Part shown: in pieces, positions 24,101 to 62,065 of the stretch
Layout of the letters: every line of letters starts with the position of its first letter
Numbering within the stretch: position 1 is the stretch's first letter
Source: Rhodeus uyekii
Taxonomy: Eukaryota; Chordata; Actinopteri; Cypriniformes; Acheilognathidae
Direction: 5' to 3'
Assembly (NCBI GenBank): GCA_037043235.1
Contig: JAWRVZ010000139.1
Location: 262,501 to 326,500, forward strand
DNA: 64,000 nucleotides
Translations under genes and position numbers: made by a program
Notes under the pieces: generated by a model
The model's database searches: none
Told to the model about the DNA's origin: nothing
The model's input: the letters and a program-made list of their open reading frames with translations, nothing else

Positions 24101-25632
24101 TGCATAAGGTGTGCATAAAGTATGCATAAGGTGTGCATAAAGTGTGCATAAAGTGTTCATAAGGTGTGCATAAAGTATGCATAAAGTGTGCATAAGGTGT
24201 GCATAAAGTGTGCATAAAGTGTTCATAAGGTGTGCATAAAGTGTGCATAAGGTGTGCATAAAGTGTGCATAAGGTATGCATAAAGTGTTCATAAGGTGGG
24301 CATAAAGTGTGCATAAGGTATGCATAAAGTGTGCATAAAGTGTGCATAAAGTATGCATAAAGTGTGCATAAAGTGTTCATAAGGTGTGCATAAAGTGTGC
24401 ATAAAGTATGCATAAGGTATGCATAAAGTGTGCATAAAGTGTTCATAAGGTGTGCATAAAGTGTGCATAAGGTGTGCATAAAGTATGCATAAAGTGTTCA
24501 TAAGGTGGGCATAAAGTATGCATAAAGTGTGCATAAGGTATGCATAAAGTGTGCATAAAGTGTGCATAAAGTGTGCATAAAGTATGCATAAAGTGTGCAT
24601 AAAGTATGCATAAAATGTGCATAAGGTGTGCATAAGGTGTGCATAAGGTGTGCATAAAGTGTGCATAAAGTGTGCATAAAGTGTTCATAAAGTGTGCATA
24701 AAGTGTGCATAAAGTATGCATAAAGTGTGCATAAAGTGTTCATAAGGTGTGCATAAAGTATGCATAAAATGTGCATAAGGTGTGCATAAGGTGTGCATAA
24801 GGTATGCATAAAGTGTGCATAAGGTATTTATAAAGTGTGCATAAAGTGTTCATAAGGTGTGCATAAAGTGTGCATAAAGTATGCCACCACTTGGGATCTA
24901 TCAGTGAATGTGCCTGGCTTTTGCACTTTATATTTTCTGGGAGTGAAGGGCGAAACACAAGTGCCCACAGCAGGACATCATGTTGACACAGATGTGGACC
25001 AGATTTCTTCTGTTTCTCTGTAGGTCGGGGCTGTTCCACATGGGAAGTCTGCTCCTCTTTTCCTAGACGTGTTGTGCCGCAGTCTCATCATCCTCTGCAC
25101 ATCCCTGTCAGTCATCCTCTCGTCTGTTGCGGTGTGTGACGGTCACTGGCTGCGCGCCGGCGGACACATGTTCGGTCTGTGGTATTTCTGCTCAGTGGAG
25201 CCGCAGCAGAGCTTTAAAGCGGCGTCTAACTGCACCACACACCTGGAGGAGGCCGGGGTGGACGGGCTGGCCGTGGGCCTGGCGGCGTGTCGCTCTGTGG
25301 TCACGCTGGCTGTGGTCAGTGCCGTCTTCGGACTGGAGTTGCTTGTGATGTCACAGGCGAGCGAAGGAAGGGACTCCCGTCGGCGCTGGACTCTCGGGAC
25401 GTGGCTGGTGCTGCTGGCGGGGCTACTGGCTGCCGGAGGTGTCGCCATTTTTGTACTCCTGTTAGGGACATTCGCAACACTCCTAGGGTTCACGCTCACC
25501 TTCTGGTGCCAGTTCACGGCCACCGTCCTGTTCTCCCTCAATGGAGTGGCAGCACGACACATCCAGCACCTCGAGCCGCTGCTGCCCTTCAGTGGACGTC
25601 CTGACAAACTGCAGAAGTCAGGCCTTCACTAA
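21145..25632 (+). CDS. tmem37: TMEM37, voltage-dependent calcium channel gamma-like protein, 2 exons, 209 aa
   Basis: Exon 1 is 21145-21165 (MTAITIK) and exon 2 is 25024-25632, joined in phase 0 across a 3.9-kb intron. Four membrane segments at about 24-44, 95-116, 131-153 and 158-181. The first extracellular loop carries the claudin/PMP22/gamma-subunit signature (CDGHW 45-49, FGLWYFC 57-63, second Cys at 77) and an N-glycosylation site (N76-C-T). The FGLE motif after TM2 and LGFTLTFWC (161-169) are characteristic of TMEM37 orthologues. The family is reported as gamma-like subunits modulating voltage-gated calcium channels at the plasma membrane; this role is established knowledge, not visible here. 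Slightly longer than human TMEM37 (190 aa) because of the C-terminal tail. Its place between dbi and sctr is the conserved one. Poly(A) signal AATAAA at 25996-26001. Confidence 0.93.
21993..23156 (-). mobile_element. Pogo/Tigger-like element, copy C, with both ends
   Basis: Ends cagtggaacccggttatgtc(gacg) and, inverted, agtgaaccctattatgtcga(cg), flanked by TA. On the minus strand, 22940-22720 is an open remnant of a transposase C-terminus: EEQEFTFTVQEFPDYIDIDK, then ...QSILEFVKKP and stop. Internal transposase catalytic sequence is absent, so it is a deletion derivative. It is interrupted by the solo LTR at 22181-22538. Lies in the tmem37 intron. Confidence 0.75.
22181..22538. mobile_element. 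358-bp solo LTR
   Basis: Starts TGTAACGGATAC and ends GCCGGTGCA, flanked by an exact 4-bp duplication agat (22177-22180 and 22539-22542). The uninterrupted sequence of copy B (gcagagatttaccagtatac) matches the joined flanks, so this is a clean insertion into pogo-like copy C. No internal retroviral sequence remains. Confidence 0.85.
23413..24098. mobile_element. Non-autonomous DNA transposon remnant ('cagtgctgggagtaatg' family)
   Basis: Starts agcagtgctgggagtaatgc with aagtaacttgagttatgtaa and ends cattacttttaaaagaaatt + ttccacaac, the two imperfectly inverted termini of a repeat common in fish. The 11-bp minisatellite starts directly at its end. Confidence 0.55.
24099..24884. repeat. 11-bp minisatellite, about 71 units
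   Basis: Unit tgtgcataaag with regular variants (tatgcataaag, tgtgcataagg, tgttcataagg). Because 11 bp is not a multiple of 3, the minus strand reads as an 11-residue repeat (MHTLCTLYAHF) in every frame, giving spurious reading frames. Lies 140 bp upstream of tmem37 exon 2. Confidence 0.95.
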
Positions 25633-26560
25633 CAAGCATCAAAACTGATTGATTTTAATGGTTTGTCAATAATTACATTCACTCTTTAAAACGGAGCACA
25701 ATGTAGCGTGATAATGTGAAGAAATATTCCATGTTTAAATTTCACAGGTGTTTTCCATGTATTTATAATGACGCATTGCATTTTGTTGAGTTTTAGGGTT
25801 AAAGGGAAACTTTTTTTACTGTGTAGATCATAAGAACAACTCGCGTTTTCCACAAGTCTGAATGTTTTTACTAGTCTCTGTTCTTATTTATTTTAATCAA
25901 ATTGTTTCATTCTATCATTTTTAATTTCTTCATTCATTTTAATTTACCTTCCATGTAATTATTCAATGTAACATTATTAATGATGACCAGCAGTGAATAA
26001 ATGACTCTTTACAGTCGTTATAGTATATTTAATGCAATATTCTCTCTTTAACATCAGATCTTTTTTACAGCATTTTTAATTCTTTCTTTACTCATTTCAT
26101 GAGGAAATCTCTATACAATTAATTTAATAAAAATAATGTTTTTGTCTTTACACTTGTTTATATTTCATAACTCACACTATTTCACAGGACAACACATGGA
26201 TATTAGTTGTTCGAGGATTCATTATTTACAGAAACAAAGTAGTGGGATAAAAAGTTTAAAAAAAACAAAGGGATAAAAACATGCCTTTTAACGTTTCTTG
26301 AGGTTCATTTAAAGTTAGCACAGATTTTTTTTTAAATAACATTATATATTGTGCTGTCTTTGCCTTATATAATAAATTTATTTTATTGCACACATGCATT
26401 TGTTTCAAAATAACTGCAACACCATAAAGAAGAGGCATATACAAGGCAAACAAAATAATCACACAGTTTGTTATGGCCATGAAGCTTTTCTCTCAGTGCA
26501 TGTCAGTTGTTTCTGTTTTAAATGGACTGTGCATATCTGATTCGTTCAAAGTTTACACGC
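25633..26560 (+). other. tmem37 3' UTR and flank
   Basis: AT-rich, poly(A) signal at 25996-26001, no coding sequence recognised. A (CA)n/(CT)n-rich tract follows at about 26565-26690. Confidence 0.5.
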
Positions 26561-26910
26561 AGTCACGCACTCACACTCACGCACACACACTCAAACGCAC
26601 GCACTCACACACACACACACTCAAGACACACATTCTCTCTCACACAGACACACACACACTCTCTCTCTCCCCCTCCACACACACACAATGTAAAATAGAA
26701 AACACTCCAATAAAAAATACACACGCTTGTCTACATGTATACTGTTTCCCAAAATCCTAAAATAAAAAAATAAAAATCTCTAAGGCCATATAAGTGTTAA
26801 TTAAATTGATTAAAATGAATTAAGCAGCTCACAAAAAAAAAAAAATACTTTAGAAAAAACCCATTAAACTTGAAAGTATCATGCAATCATGTAAGATATT
26901 TCTCCTTATA

Positions 26911-28427
26911 CACAATGGGTACGGAAAGTATTCAGACCCCTTCAATTTTTCACTTTCTTGTTATATTGCAGCCATTTGCTAAGATCATTTATGTTCATTT
27001 TGTTCCTCATTAATGTGCACACAGCACCCCATATTGACAGAAAACACAGAATTGTTGACATTTTTACAGATTTAATAAAAAAGAAAAGCTGAAATATCTC
27101 ATGGTTTTAAGTGTTCAGACCCTTTGCTCAGTATTTAGTAGAAGCAGCTTTTGCTCTAATACAGCCAGTCTTTTTGGGAAAGATGCAACAAGTTTTTCAC
27201 AGCTGGATTTGGGGATCATCTGCCGTTCCTCCTTGCAGATCCTCTCCAGTTCTGTCAGGTTGGATGGTAAACGTTGGTGGACAGATATTTTTAGGTCTCT
27301 CCAGAGATGCTCAATTGGGTTTAAGTCAGGGCTCTGGCTGGGCTGTTCATGAACAGTCATGGAGATGTTGTGAAGCCACTCTTCGTTATTTTAGCTGTGT
27401 GCTTTGGGTCATTGTCTTGTTGGAAGGTAAACCTTCGGCCTAGACCGAGGTCCTGAGCACTCTGGAGAAGGTTTTAGTCCAGGATATCCCTGTACTTGCT
27501 TAATTACTTGTCCATGATTCACTGTTGGGACTGTATTGAACAGGTGATGAGCAGTGTCTGGTTTTCTCCACACATGCCGCTTTGAATTAAGGCCAAAAGG
27601 TTCTTTCTTGGTCTCATCAGACCAGAGAATCTTATTTCTCACCATCTTGGTGTCAAACTCCATGCAAGCTTTCATGTGTCTTGCACTGAAGAGAGGCTTC
27701 CGTCGGGTCACTCTGCCATAAAGCCCCGACTGGTAGAGCTGCAGTGATGGTTGACTTTCTACAACTTTCTCCTATCTGCATCTCTGGAGTTCAGCCACAG
27801 TGATCTTTGGGTTCTTCTTCATCTCTCTCACCAATACTATTCAGCCTTGATTGCTCAGTTTGGCTGGACGGCCAGCTCTAGGAAGGGTTCTGGTCGTGCC
27901 AAACGTCTTCCATTTAAGGATTATGGAGGCCACTGTGCTCTTAGGAACCTTAAGTGCAGCAGAAATGTTTTTGTAACCTTGGTCAGATCTGTGCCTTGCC
28001 ACAATTCTGTCTCTGAGCTCTTCCGGCAGTTCCTTTGACCTCATGATTCTCATTTGCTCTGACATGCACTGTGAGCTGTAAGGTCTTATATAGACAGGTG
28101 TGTGGCTTTCCTAATCAAGTCCAATCAGTGTAATCAAACACAGCTGGACTCAAATTAAGGTGTAGAAGCATCTCAAGGATGATCAGAAGAAATGGACAAT
28201 ATCCGAGTTAAATATATGAGTGTCACAGCAAAGAGTCTGAATACTTAGAACCATGAGATATTTCAGTTTTTCTTTTTTAATAAATCTGCTTTTCTGTTGA
28301 TATGAGGTGCATTGAGGTACATTAATGAGAAAAAAATTTTACTTAAATAATTTTAACAATTTGGCTGCAATGGAACAAAGAGTGAAAGATATAAAGGGGT
28401 CTGAATACTTTCCCCGTACCCACTGTA
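26911..28427 (-). mobile_element. Complete-length but dead Tc1-like transposon
   Basis: About 1.5 kb with terminal repeats acaatgggtacggaaagtat(tcagacccc) on the left and, inverted, acagtgggtacggggaaagt(attcagacccc) on the right. The minus strand encodes, in three broken pieces, a Tc1 transposase: a helix-turn-helix N-terminus (28065-27841: ELPEELRDRIVARH, YKNISAALKVPKSTV), a middle part with the first catalytic Asp in ILWSDE (27711-27409), and the SPDLNPIEHLW catalytic block (27360-27115). Frameshifts separate them. It lies just beyond the receptor stop codon and may be in its 3' UTR. Confidence 0.88.
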
Positions 28428-28567
28428 GAACCTTTCTGGGATAAAGCATTCCTTAAAAATCGAGTCAAGGACCCAAGAGGTCTATATAGAACCGCACTGA
28501 AACTTTTCTCCGAGAGTTGGGCTGTCGTTCGAGTGTTGTACTTGTGGTCAGGTGATCTGATGTGTGG

Positions 28568-54842
<26,275 letters not shown>

Positions 54843-55035
54843 TTACAAATCTTCTGACGGCAGAGCTCGATAACAACCCAGTACAGTCCGAAAGATCTCC
54901 ATGCGCTCGGTCCCTCCGGAGGAAAGTTTCATCTCCCGTCGCGCATTCCTTGACGCTCGAGCGCAGTGAAGAGACATGAATGCGCGCGACGCGTCCGGTC
55001 CAGAGATCTGTCTGCCCCTTCCCTGCGCTCAGCAC
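54843..55035 (-). promoter_or_regulatory. Probable promoter/5' UTR of the receptor gene
   Basis: CpG-enriched (gcgcgcgacgcgtccgg near 54983-54999) in an otherwise AT-rich area and immediately upstream of the signal-peptide exon. No TATA box identified. Confidence 0.4.
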
Positions 55036-55428
55036 ACCCTCACTGCTGACCATCTGATGCACGCAGACAACCACAATCATTCAAGCAAACAAACAAACCG
55101 TGAAAGGTTTTGTAAATGCGCTTTAACACAGCAAGACCTTTCCTGGTTAACTGCATAATTATATATAATAATGACATTTTCTGGTGACAATGCAAAATGT
55201 AGTCTGATGAAAATACAGGTAGACTTTACCCTCCACAATGCGATGCAATTGGTGAATATTAATATTTTTGTTACTAGGATCTAGGATGGAACTTTTTGAG
55301 ATATTTATTGTTGTCCAGACATTTGTGCCGAGTAACACGTTGATTGAACGTCAACTTTTTAAGTAGAAATGCTGAAATATTATTGTCTTGTAAAAGGCTT
55401 CAATAGTCTTTGTTTTACTTGCAACATC

Positions 55429-55462
<34 letters not shown>

Positions 55463-55483
55463 TCTTTTAAAAACAGTGTATCT

Positions 55484-56870
55484 GTCAGGAATGGGGTGGG
55501 CGAGGACTCAACTGTGCAGAGTTAATGGGCTTTTTATTGGTAGAAAATGAAGCAAAAAACCAAAATATCCCAATGGAGAAAACAAGACCGACTTGACTTG
55601 ACACAGAGGATACATTCAACAGGAAACATATGACAACAATCGGGCACAGGACTGCAAACACGAGGAGAATTAGCAGGGAGCAAACCACGAGGGTAACGAG
55701 GGAGCACATGTGGGGCACATGAACCAAACCAGACGTGAACACACAGCTGATGAGAGCACCAATAAGCCGCTGTTCACACGGAACATAACATGAAAGCACA
55801 TGGCCGATGTAAACACAAACCGTGTGCTACACAAAACACAAAAACACATACAGACAGAAGTTGAAACCACACGTTCACACAACAAGATAGAGCACACAAG
55901 AACAAGTGAAGACTCACAACAGGATACAAACACACTGATCATGAATGTCTGACACAGAACTGAAACCAAACTAGGCCGAAGTGCTGGATCAGAACACCAC
56001 GCCCCGCACACAACATGGACAGAAGAGCGTTTGATGATTTGCAAAGCAGATGATTTGTGGTCCTCCAGGACCAACGGACAGGGGAGCTCTGGGACCACCG
56101 CACTTGGGAGCTCTTGAGTCAGGTCCTTGAGAACCACTGGAATTGTAGAAGTTGCAGGAGCCCTCCTCCTACGTTTATGAGGGCGAGGGATGTGGGGACG
56201 AACACACCTGGGGAAGCTGCAGTGCTCATGTCCACCTCAGGGGAGCTGTAGCAACTTCGTCTGCCTCTGGGTGAGATGCAACATCTTCAGCCATCTCAGT
56301 GGAGGATGCAGAAAGTAGTGAGGTGGACCCGTTCTTCCTCCTCCGTCTCCACAAATGGGTCATATGAGCACTGGGGTTGTGGTAATATGTGGCAGGGTGA
56401 TTGGGATGGTGTTCCAGAGGAAGCTCTTCTTTGTCCAAAAACCCTATGATGGTATACCTGGCATACAAATTCTCAGTCCCCAGCCTTCCCATCTCCCAGG
56501 TGCCAAGGGGGTCATCAAGGCCACTGTTGAAAACCTCTTTGAGATAGCAGTTGTATTCATAGTCCAGATCATTCACTACAGAAGGGAAATTACAGGTGAA
56601 ATTCCCTGATTTCACAATCAATAAATGTTGGATGATTCGGACAATCTGATCTTTCACAGAGCCCCAGGAAATGGGAGATGGGAAGAGGAAGATGCACATA
56701 TCTGAGTCCTCACATGGGCAGATTTTTGTGTCGGGAATAGGGTAAGGGATGAGATGAGTACTCAACTATGCAGAGGCTATTTATTTGTTTAAATAAGAAC
56801 TAAAAATACCCAGAGAGGCAAAACAAGCCAACTTGACTCGACTCAACCCAACTCAACACAGTTCATTATT
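55484..56870 (-). mobile_element. Degenerate gag-only LTR element
   Basis: Two similar, diverged end segments: 55484-55610 (ctgtcaggaatggggtgggc, gtgcagagttaatgggc, ccgacttgacttgac) and 56728-56860 (tgtcgggaatagggtaaggg, atgcagaggctatttat, ccaacttgactcgac). Between them the minus strand has a Pro/Arg-rich gag-like frame (56765-56226) with CYLKEVFNSGLDDPLGTWEM. No polymerase genes. Confidence 0.6.
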
Positions 56871-57039
56871 TATGATGTTCATGTGATTATCAGATATGGA
56901 GGAAAGCAAGTAAAGAACGCTGCTATTGTAATTGCTGTAATCCTGAATAAAAGCTGCAGTGAGCAACATCTATTTTGTCATCTGTTACAGCTTTCCTGTA
57001 GGTCAATCAGTTTCTCAGTTTCTCAATCAGTTTGTTTAC

Positions 57040-57152
57040 AACGCCAAGGTCATGGGTTTGATCCCAGGGAAAGCAAGAACTGATTCATTGTGTTCCCCTG
57101 AATGCAATGTAAGTTGCTTTGGATAAAAGCGTCTGCCAAATGCATAAATGTC
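57040..57152 (+). repeat. tRNA-derived SINE copy, plus orientation
   Basis: B-box region atgggtttgatcccaggg (57053-57070), then aagcaagaactgattcattg, gtaagttgctttggataaaa and gcgtctgccaaatgcataaa. A clear copy and the only plus-strand one recognised. Confidence 0.75.
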
Positions 57153-57732
57153 ATCAGTAAGACTTTACAACCCGTTTTGTTTTTATATAAAACACAACAT
57201 TTCAAATGACAATGTATGTTTTCACTTTATCATAAAGGACGAACTATCAACAGCCTATAAGCCTTCGTAAGCACACAAAACACTGTAAATCTTCCAAGTA
57301 ATCCAAGTACTTAAACTTTATTTCCCACAGCCATAATTATAAAAATAAAATAAAAATAAATGGAGTTCATGACCCCTTTAAGAATGAGCAACTGATAGTA
57401 AGCACCAGGAAAACATCTCAAACAATCTTAGTCTGAAGTCTAAATGAACCATATTGATGCAGTAGCTCATGATATGTCCTGCTCATCTCATTTTCTGTGA
57501 CTACAAATTGATAAACGTGTTATAAAACAGTTAGTTCAGGTTCCTATATTCAATTCAAAGTGTGCTGATATTCAGTCTAATGCAATGACTGTTGTATCAA
57601 TCCACTTGTTATGTTAGTGTCTTTATCATCGCACCTCGCTAACAGTTAGTGTCGGTCAGACTGATTCTGTGCTTTATGCCTTTGATTGGTAATATTTCAT
57701 CTGAGACCATAGGCGGAGTTTCACTTTTGTGC

Positions 57733-57734
<2 letters not shown>

Positions 57735-57770
<36 letters not shown>

Positions 57771-57777
57771 CTACCAG
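57735..57777. repeat. Homopolymer of 43 G
   Basis: Uninterrupted G run inside the outer hAT element; the true length may be uncertain because such tracts are hard to sequence. Confidence 0.9.
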
Positions 57778-57874
57778 GCCAGCAGACCACGAGCTCAGAT
57801 TTTTTTATATATCATATTTATATATCATTCATTCTACATATAAAATACATTTACAATGAACAATGACTTTATAC

Positions 57875-58360
57875 TAGTGCTTCTCAATTATTTTCTGTCA
57901 CGCCCCCCTAGGAAGAGGTAAAAATTTACCTCCCCCTCTCACCATTTTGGAACTTTCGCTTTGTTGTTTCCATGGCAACGCGTCATGCTTGTCACCTGAC
58001 ATACCGCAGTCACAAAAAGCGTTGTATAATAGATTATTCAAAATAGTTACCAACTTGTTGGCTCAACTAGTTGAAACCTAAAAGAAATCTTATGTGGTTG
58101 AAAACTCAGAATTGTTCTGATAAATGACAATCTTTTTTTGGATCAGTGCCAGATATCGCGTGAAAACACGTGTGAATTTAGTGGTTGATCACGTGACACA
58201 TATGAACACTGGTGTGATCGTACACGTCAAAGGATGAGGAGACGGTTATCTGAACTTCATATCTGCTGCTCTTGTTCAATGCAAGAAAACATACTCCCTG
58301 GCAAAAAAAAGCATGTACCCCAGGGTAACGCGGGCGCGCCCCACTATTTGAGAACCACTG
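57875..58360. mobile_element. Non-autonomous hAT transposon, inner of second nest
   Basis: 486 bp, termini tagtgcttctcaattatttt and, inverted, cagtggttctcaaatagtgg, with an exact 8-bp duplication ctttatac (57867-57874 and 58361-58368). Its subterminal regions hold gcgcc/cacgcccc blocks typical of this fish family. Confidence 0.85.
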
Positions 58361-58938
58361 CTTTATACAAAGAATAGCGAAAGAACAGACTCTTTATAGT
58401 TGCTGTTTTGTTTTGCATCGGCAGTAATAGGGTTAACACGGGGAGTTCAGAATTAAAGTTCATTTATTTCGTTCCGATTAAAGTTCATAAACAGAGCCTC
58501 CCTTGACCTGTCATAGAACTACTTCAGACATTAAAATATCTTACCTAATGCAGAAGAAGCCGCCTCTTTTTCCGAGATGCGTAGATGTCCACTGTCTTCT
58601 CTTCTGATAGATTTGACACTTTTTGTAGTGGATTTATTAAAAAAACGACGAATGTCCATTTTGTTTATTCAGCGCGTAAAACAGAACGAGAAGAGCGTCC
58701 ACTCACATACCGCGATACTTTGAGATTCGCAAATCGCGGGAGAATGTAATAAAGCTACAGTAATAAAAAATTAAATACAGTAATTAAAAATTAATTAGCC
58801 ATATCTTAATCAATACACAGAACTAATAAGATAAGACAAATAAAATGAGAAAATATGAATTCTGTAATAACAAAAAAGTATTCAAAGCACAAGGCAGGCA
58901 TTAATTGGCCCTCCGCCTAACTCCGCCTATATCTGAGA

Positions 58939-61900
58939 CTGCACAAAATCATGCAGTGTTTACCGGCATAAGTGGTGGGAATGTTTCAGCAATGCCTATT
59001 GGTGTGCCACTAATGGTGACTAGTGAATCTCTTTATGAGTGAGTCATTAAATCATTCACTCAACCATTTCAAGAAGAAAAAATAAGATTCACGCAGGAAC
59101 AAAACGCTAACAATATGTTGCATGGTTGATTTGATCTGTAAAACCAGACAGTGAGGCAATAATGTTTCTAAAGTGTAAGTTTACACTATACAATGTTTGA
59201 TATTATATAAGGTTTTTCAGGTTGTTATATAAAAGTAATATCGTTTTTTTGGTCTGAATATCAGTATAATAAACAAGGTGTTGTCCCAGTTCTTTGGTTT
59301 TAAATCACGTCAGCATTTCATTTCCTGTCCTGAGTTTCATTGAAAACACTTAGTGTCCACACCAAGTGCTGTTCAATAACTCTATGCAATAACTTATATG
59401 GTGAGAGCTTAAACAATCATTGAATTAATGATTAAACATTCTCCCATTCTCTCTCTTGTGTTCAAGAAGCGATGATCTGCTTATACCAGGCATTTAAACC
59501 GATTTAGATAAAACCCTTATTGCTCTTTACAGCCTTTAATAAAGACCTCCTTTCCAATATTCAGAGACTGCAAGCAGTGGATCAGGCTGACAGCTGTGTG
59601 CTGTATTGCTGAGTTGATGTTCCACTCGCCATATTTGGAAATACAGACACATAAGCATATTTTGATATAAAGATGTTTATGTAAGCCCTCAATAAGTACT
59701 GCATTGACTCTAAAATGTAGGACAAAGGGATGTTCTCCAAGAAGTTACAACCGTTTTGGTGGACAGAAGCGTACCTGATGTCAATCCTTTTTCAGTCTCA
59801 TGCACGCTTCCCAGGTCCCACACACACACACACACACAGGCCTACAGTATGCGGAAGTCAGTAGATTAATGTCTGTTGGCGCGCCTGCAAACTGACGTGT
59901 GCTGTCTCTCTTTGATCAATGAGGTGGTTTTTTATTGACTCGATAAGATTATTCTCACCAGACAAAAGTGTGTGACACTCATCAGATCCTGTATGGCTTC
60001 CTGTGATCATTTTGCCATCTTCACAGGTGTGAAGCTCAAACAGCATTTGTGAAGTGATGTGGGTTCATTGCTTCGTTTGCTCTGCGACTTCTTCAAAACA
60101 CATTTATAGTGGCCCCAAAAATGATTCAGACATGGTTAATGTGTGTACAGATCATTTATCATCAACTAAAAGCTTCAATTTAGAACATTTATGAACTCTA
60201 GTTTAATGGCATATCTGTTGATGCTTTTGTTTGCTCCTGGCTGTGCAAGTTCATCTGTTTTGGAGATGTGGTTTTGGAGACGCTCTGAGTGTGGGATCTC
60301 ACGCTTTTAAAGCTAGTGTGCTATTGCTAGCCGCTCTGAAATTGCCTACTCTACCTTAAAGCGGTCTGCAAGTACAGTGTTTAAAAATATAATTCAATGT
60401 TTTGTTGAAGTGCATTACAAGTGCAAATTCAGCACAGTTAAGCACTTTTTTCACACAGGATTGCATTACATGTTATTTAATTTCAAAATGAAGACAAAAA
60501 TATTTCAATACTTTGTGGTTGTCAAATGTTATTGGGGTTATTGTTTGTAGATACGGTGATCGATTATCAGAATATGAAAAGCCTGTCATAATTCACTCAC
60601 CTTCATGTCATTCCAAATCTTTGGCAGAACACAAAAGAAAATATATGTATCAGTGTTTCATCTATAAATCATCATTCAACGTTTTTTTGATACCACCAAA
60701 TACATATTTGAGAACAGATTCAACTGTCTTTTTTCTAGTACAATGACTTTCAGTATGTCCAAATGCTTTTTTATTGCACAAAGCTGACAAACCCAAACGG
60801 CATGATGTTGTCACATCGGAGAACTCATTTTATGGTGCGGTAATTTCCACAGACAAGATGAGCTCTCTCTGTAAACATGGTTGATGCCATGGTCGTAACT
60901 GTCATGCCTTCAAAACTAACAAAGCATCTAGCGTTGAATTCAGGGTGTTTTGACACTGTATGCCATTGAGATGACTTGGAAAAGTATCCCAATCAACCTG
61001 AAGTCACCCCTGTGTGTAGCCAAGCAGACATCAAAGGAAGAATTCAAATGTTGCTAGTGAACACTGGCTGTAATTCACCAGCAAACCAAAGGAAATTACA
61101 ACCAGTGTCCACAGTGAAGAAACATTCTGTCAATGCATCTCACACACACAATTCTGTCTGCAGTGATTCACAGTGGCTGAAAGCTTTGCGTGGTTTACTA
61201 GGGTCTGCAACAACTCAACTTTGTGTGCAGCGACATAACTACTGTACTAGGTTCAGAAAAACTCAGCATATCACACACACACTTACATTTGATCAGTTAC
61301 CACACATAAATTACACAGTTCTGACACATTTAAGAGGTTAAAATGCTACTTCAGGGCCCAAGCACCGATTGTGCAAGGACCCCATGGGAACTGACTCATT
61401 TATTATTCAAGTTGTCATTTTCAATATGTTCATTTTATGGTATCACTGCTATTTTATCAACTAATTAAGTTGTGTTTCTTCTGGTTTTAACACTTGAATT
61501 TGTTAAATCATCTAAATGAATATTTTGGATTAGGTTCAGCAGCACTTGTGGCATAAATGATTGACACAAAAGTTATTTTGACTCAAACCTGATTTTCTTA
61601 AAAAAGGAAATAGCAGTGAGGCACTTACAGAAGAGGTCAGGTTTTTCTTAATTTTACAATACCATTTACATTATTTTGTTTCAACTTTGTGTATTATTTG
61701 AGTTGTTAAGCTGTGGAAATAATCCGTTTCACAGCATTTTTTTTTCTTGGTTTTATTGTTTATAGCATTATGTTTTCATGCCGATGTAGCACGTCCACCA
61801 TCTGGCTGCAGTTAAAGTCTGTTTAACAAAACAACAAGACAAAGTTATGCTGGTGTCAGTAATGTAGTCACTCTTATTTATTACAGTAATTAAACTACAG

Positions 61901-62065
61901 TGTCTTCTTTCTCCTTACACGTGACTCAACAATCAATAAACATGTGCTGCTCACAACCCTTGTAGATGTCCTTTTTTATCTATTCTTAGAGTATTTTAAT
62001 TACATAAATTATACTTAATCCCATAAACTGGGATCTCCGTGCATTACAACGCAGTACTATCACGT
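58939..62065. other. Intergenic sequence, few features
   Basis: AT-rich. Contains a (CA)n at 59820-59838, a fragment of the 'ggttcaccca' repeat family at about 60585-60700 and a dispersed repeat motif near 61353. No coding exon with recognisable similarity; the short frames look random. Confidence 0.4.

Larger units (their letters stand above)
57707..58930 (-). mobile_element. hAT transposon remnant, outer of second nest
   Basis: Ends (cc)ataggcggagtt and, inverted, ataggcggagtt, flanked by an exact 8-bp duplication atctgaga (57699-57706, 58931-58938). The minus strand at about 58660-58548 keeps a transposase-like first exon, MDIRRFFNKSTTKSVKSIRR, followed by a splice-donor-like gtaaga, as in ZMYM-type hAT proteins. 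Confidence 0.75.

Noticed and set aside
24090..24890. CRISPR-like array
   Set aside because: Contiguous 11-bp repeats without unique spacers in a vertebrate intron; the same holds for the 50-bp and 36-bp arrays.
24033..25039. Overlapping MHTLCTLYAHF-repeat proteins on the minus strand
   Set aside because: Every frame of an 11-bp tandem repeat gives the same 33-bp peptide cycle; no start context, splice signals or family similarity.
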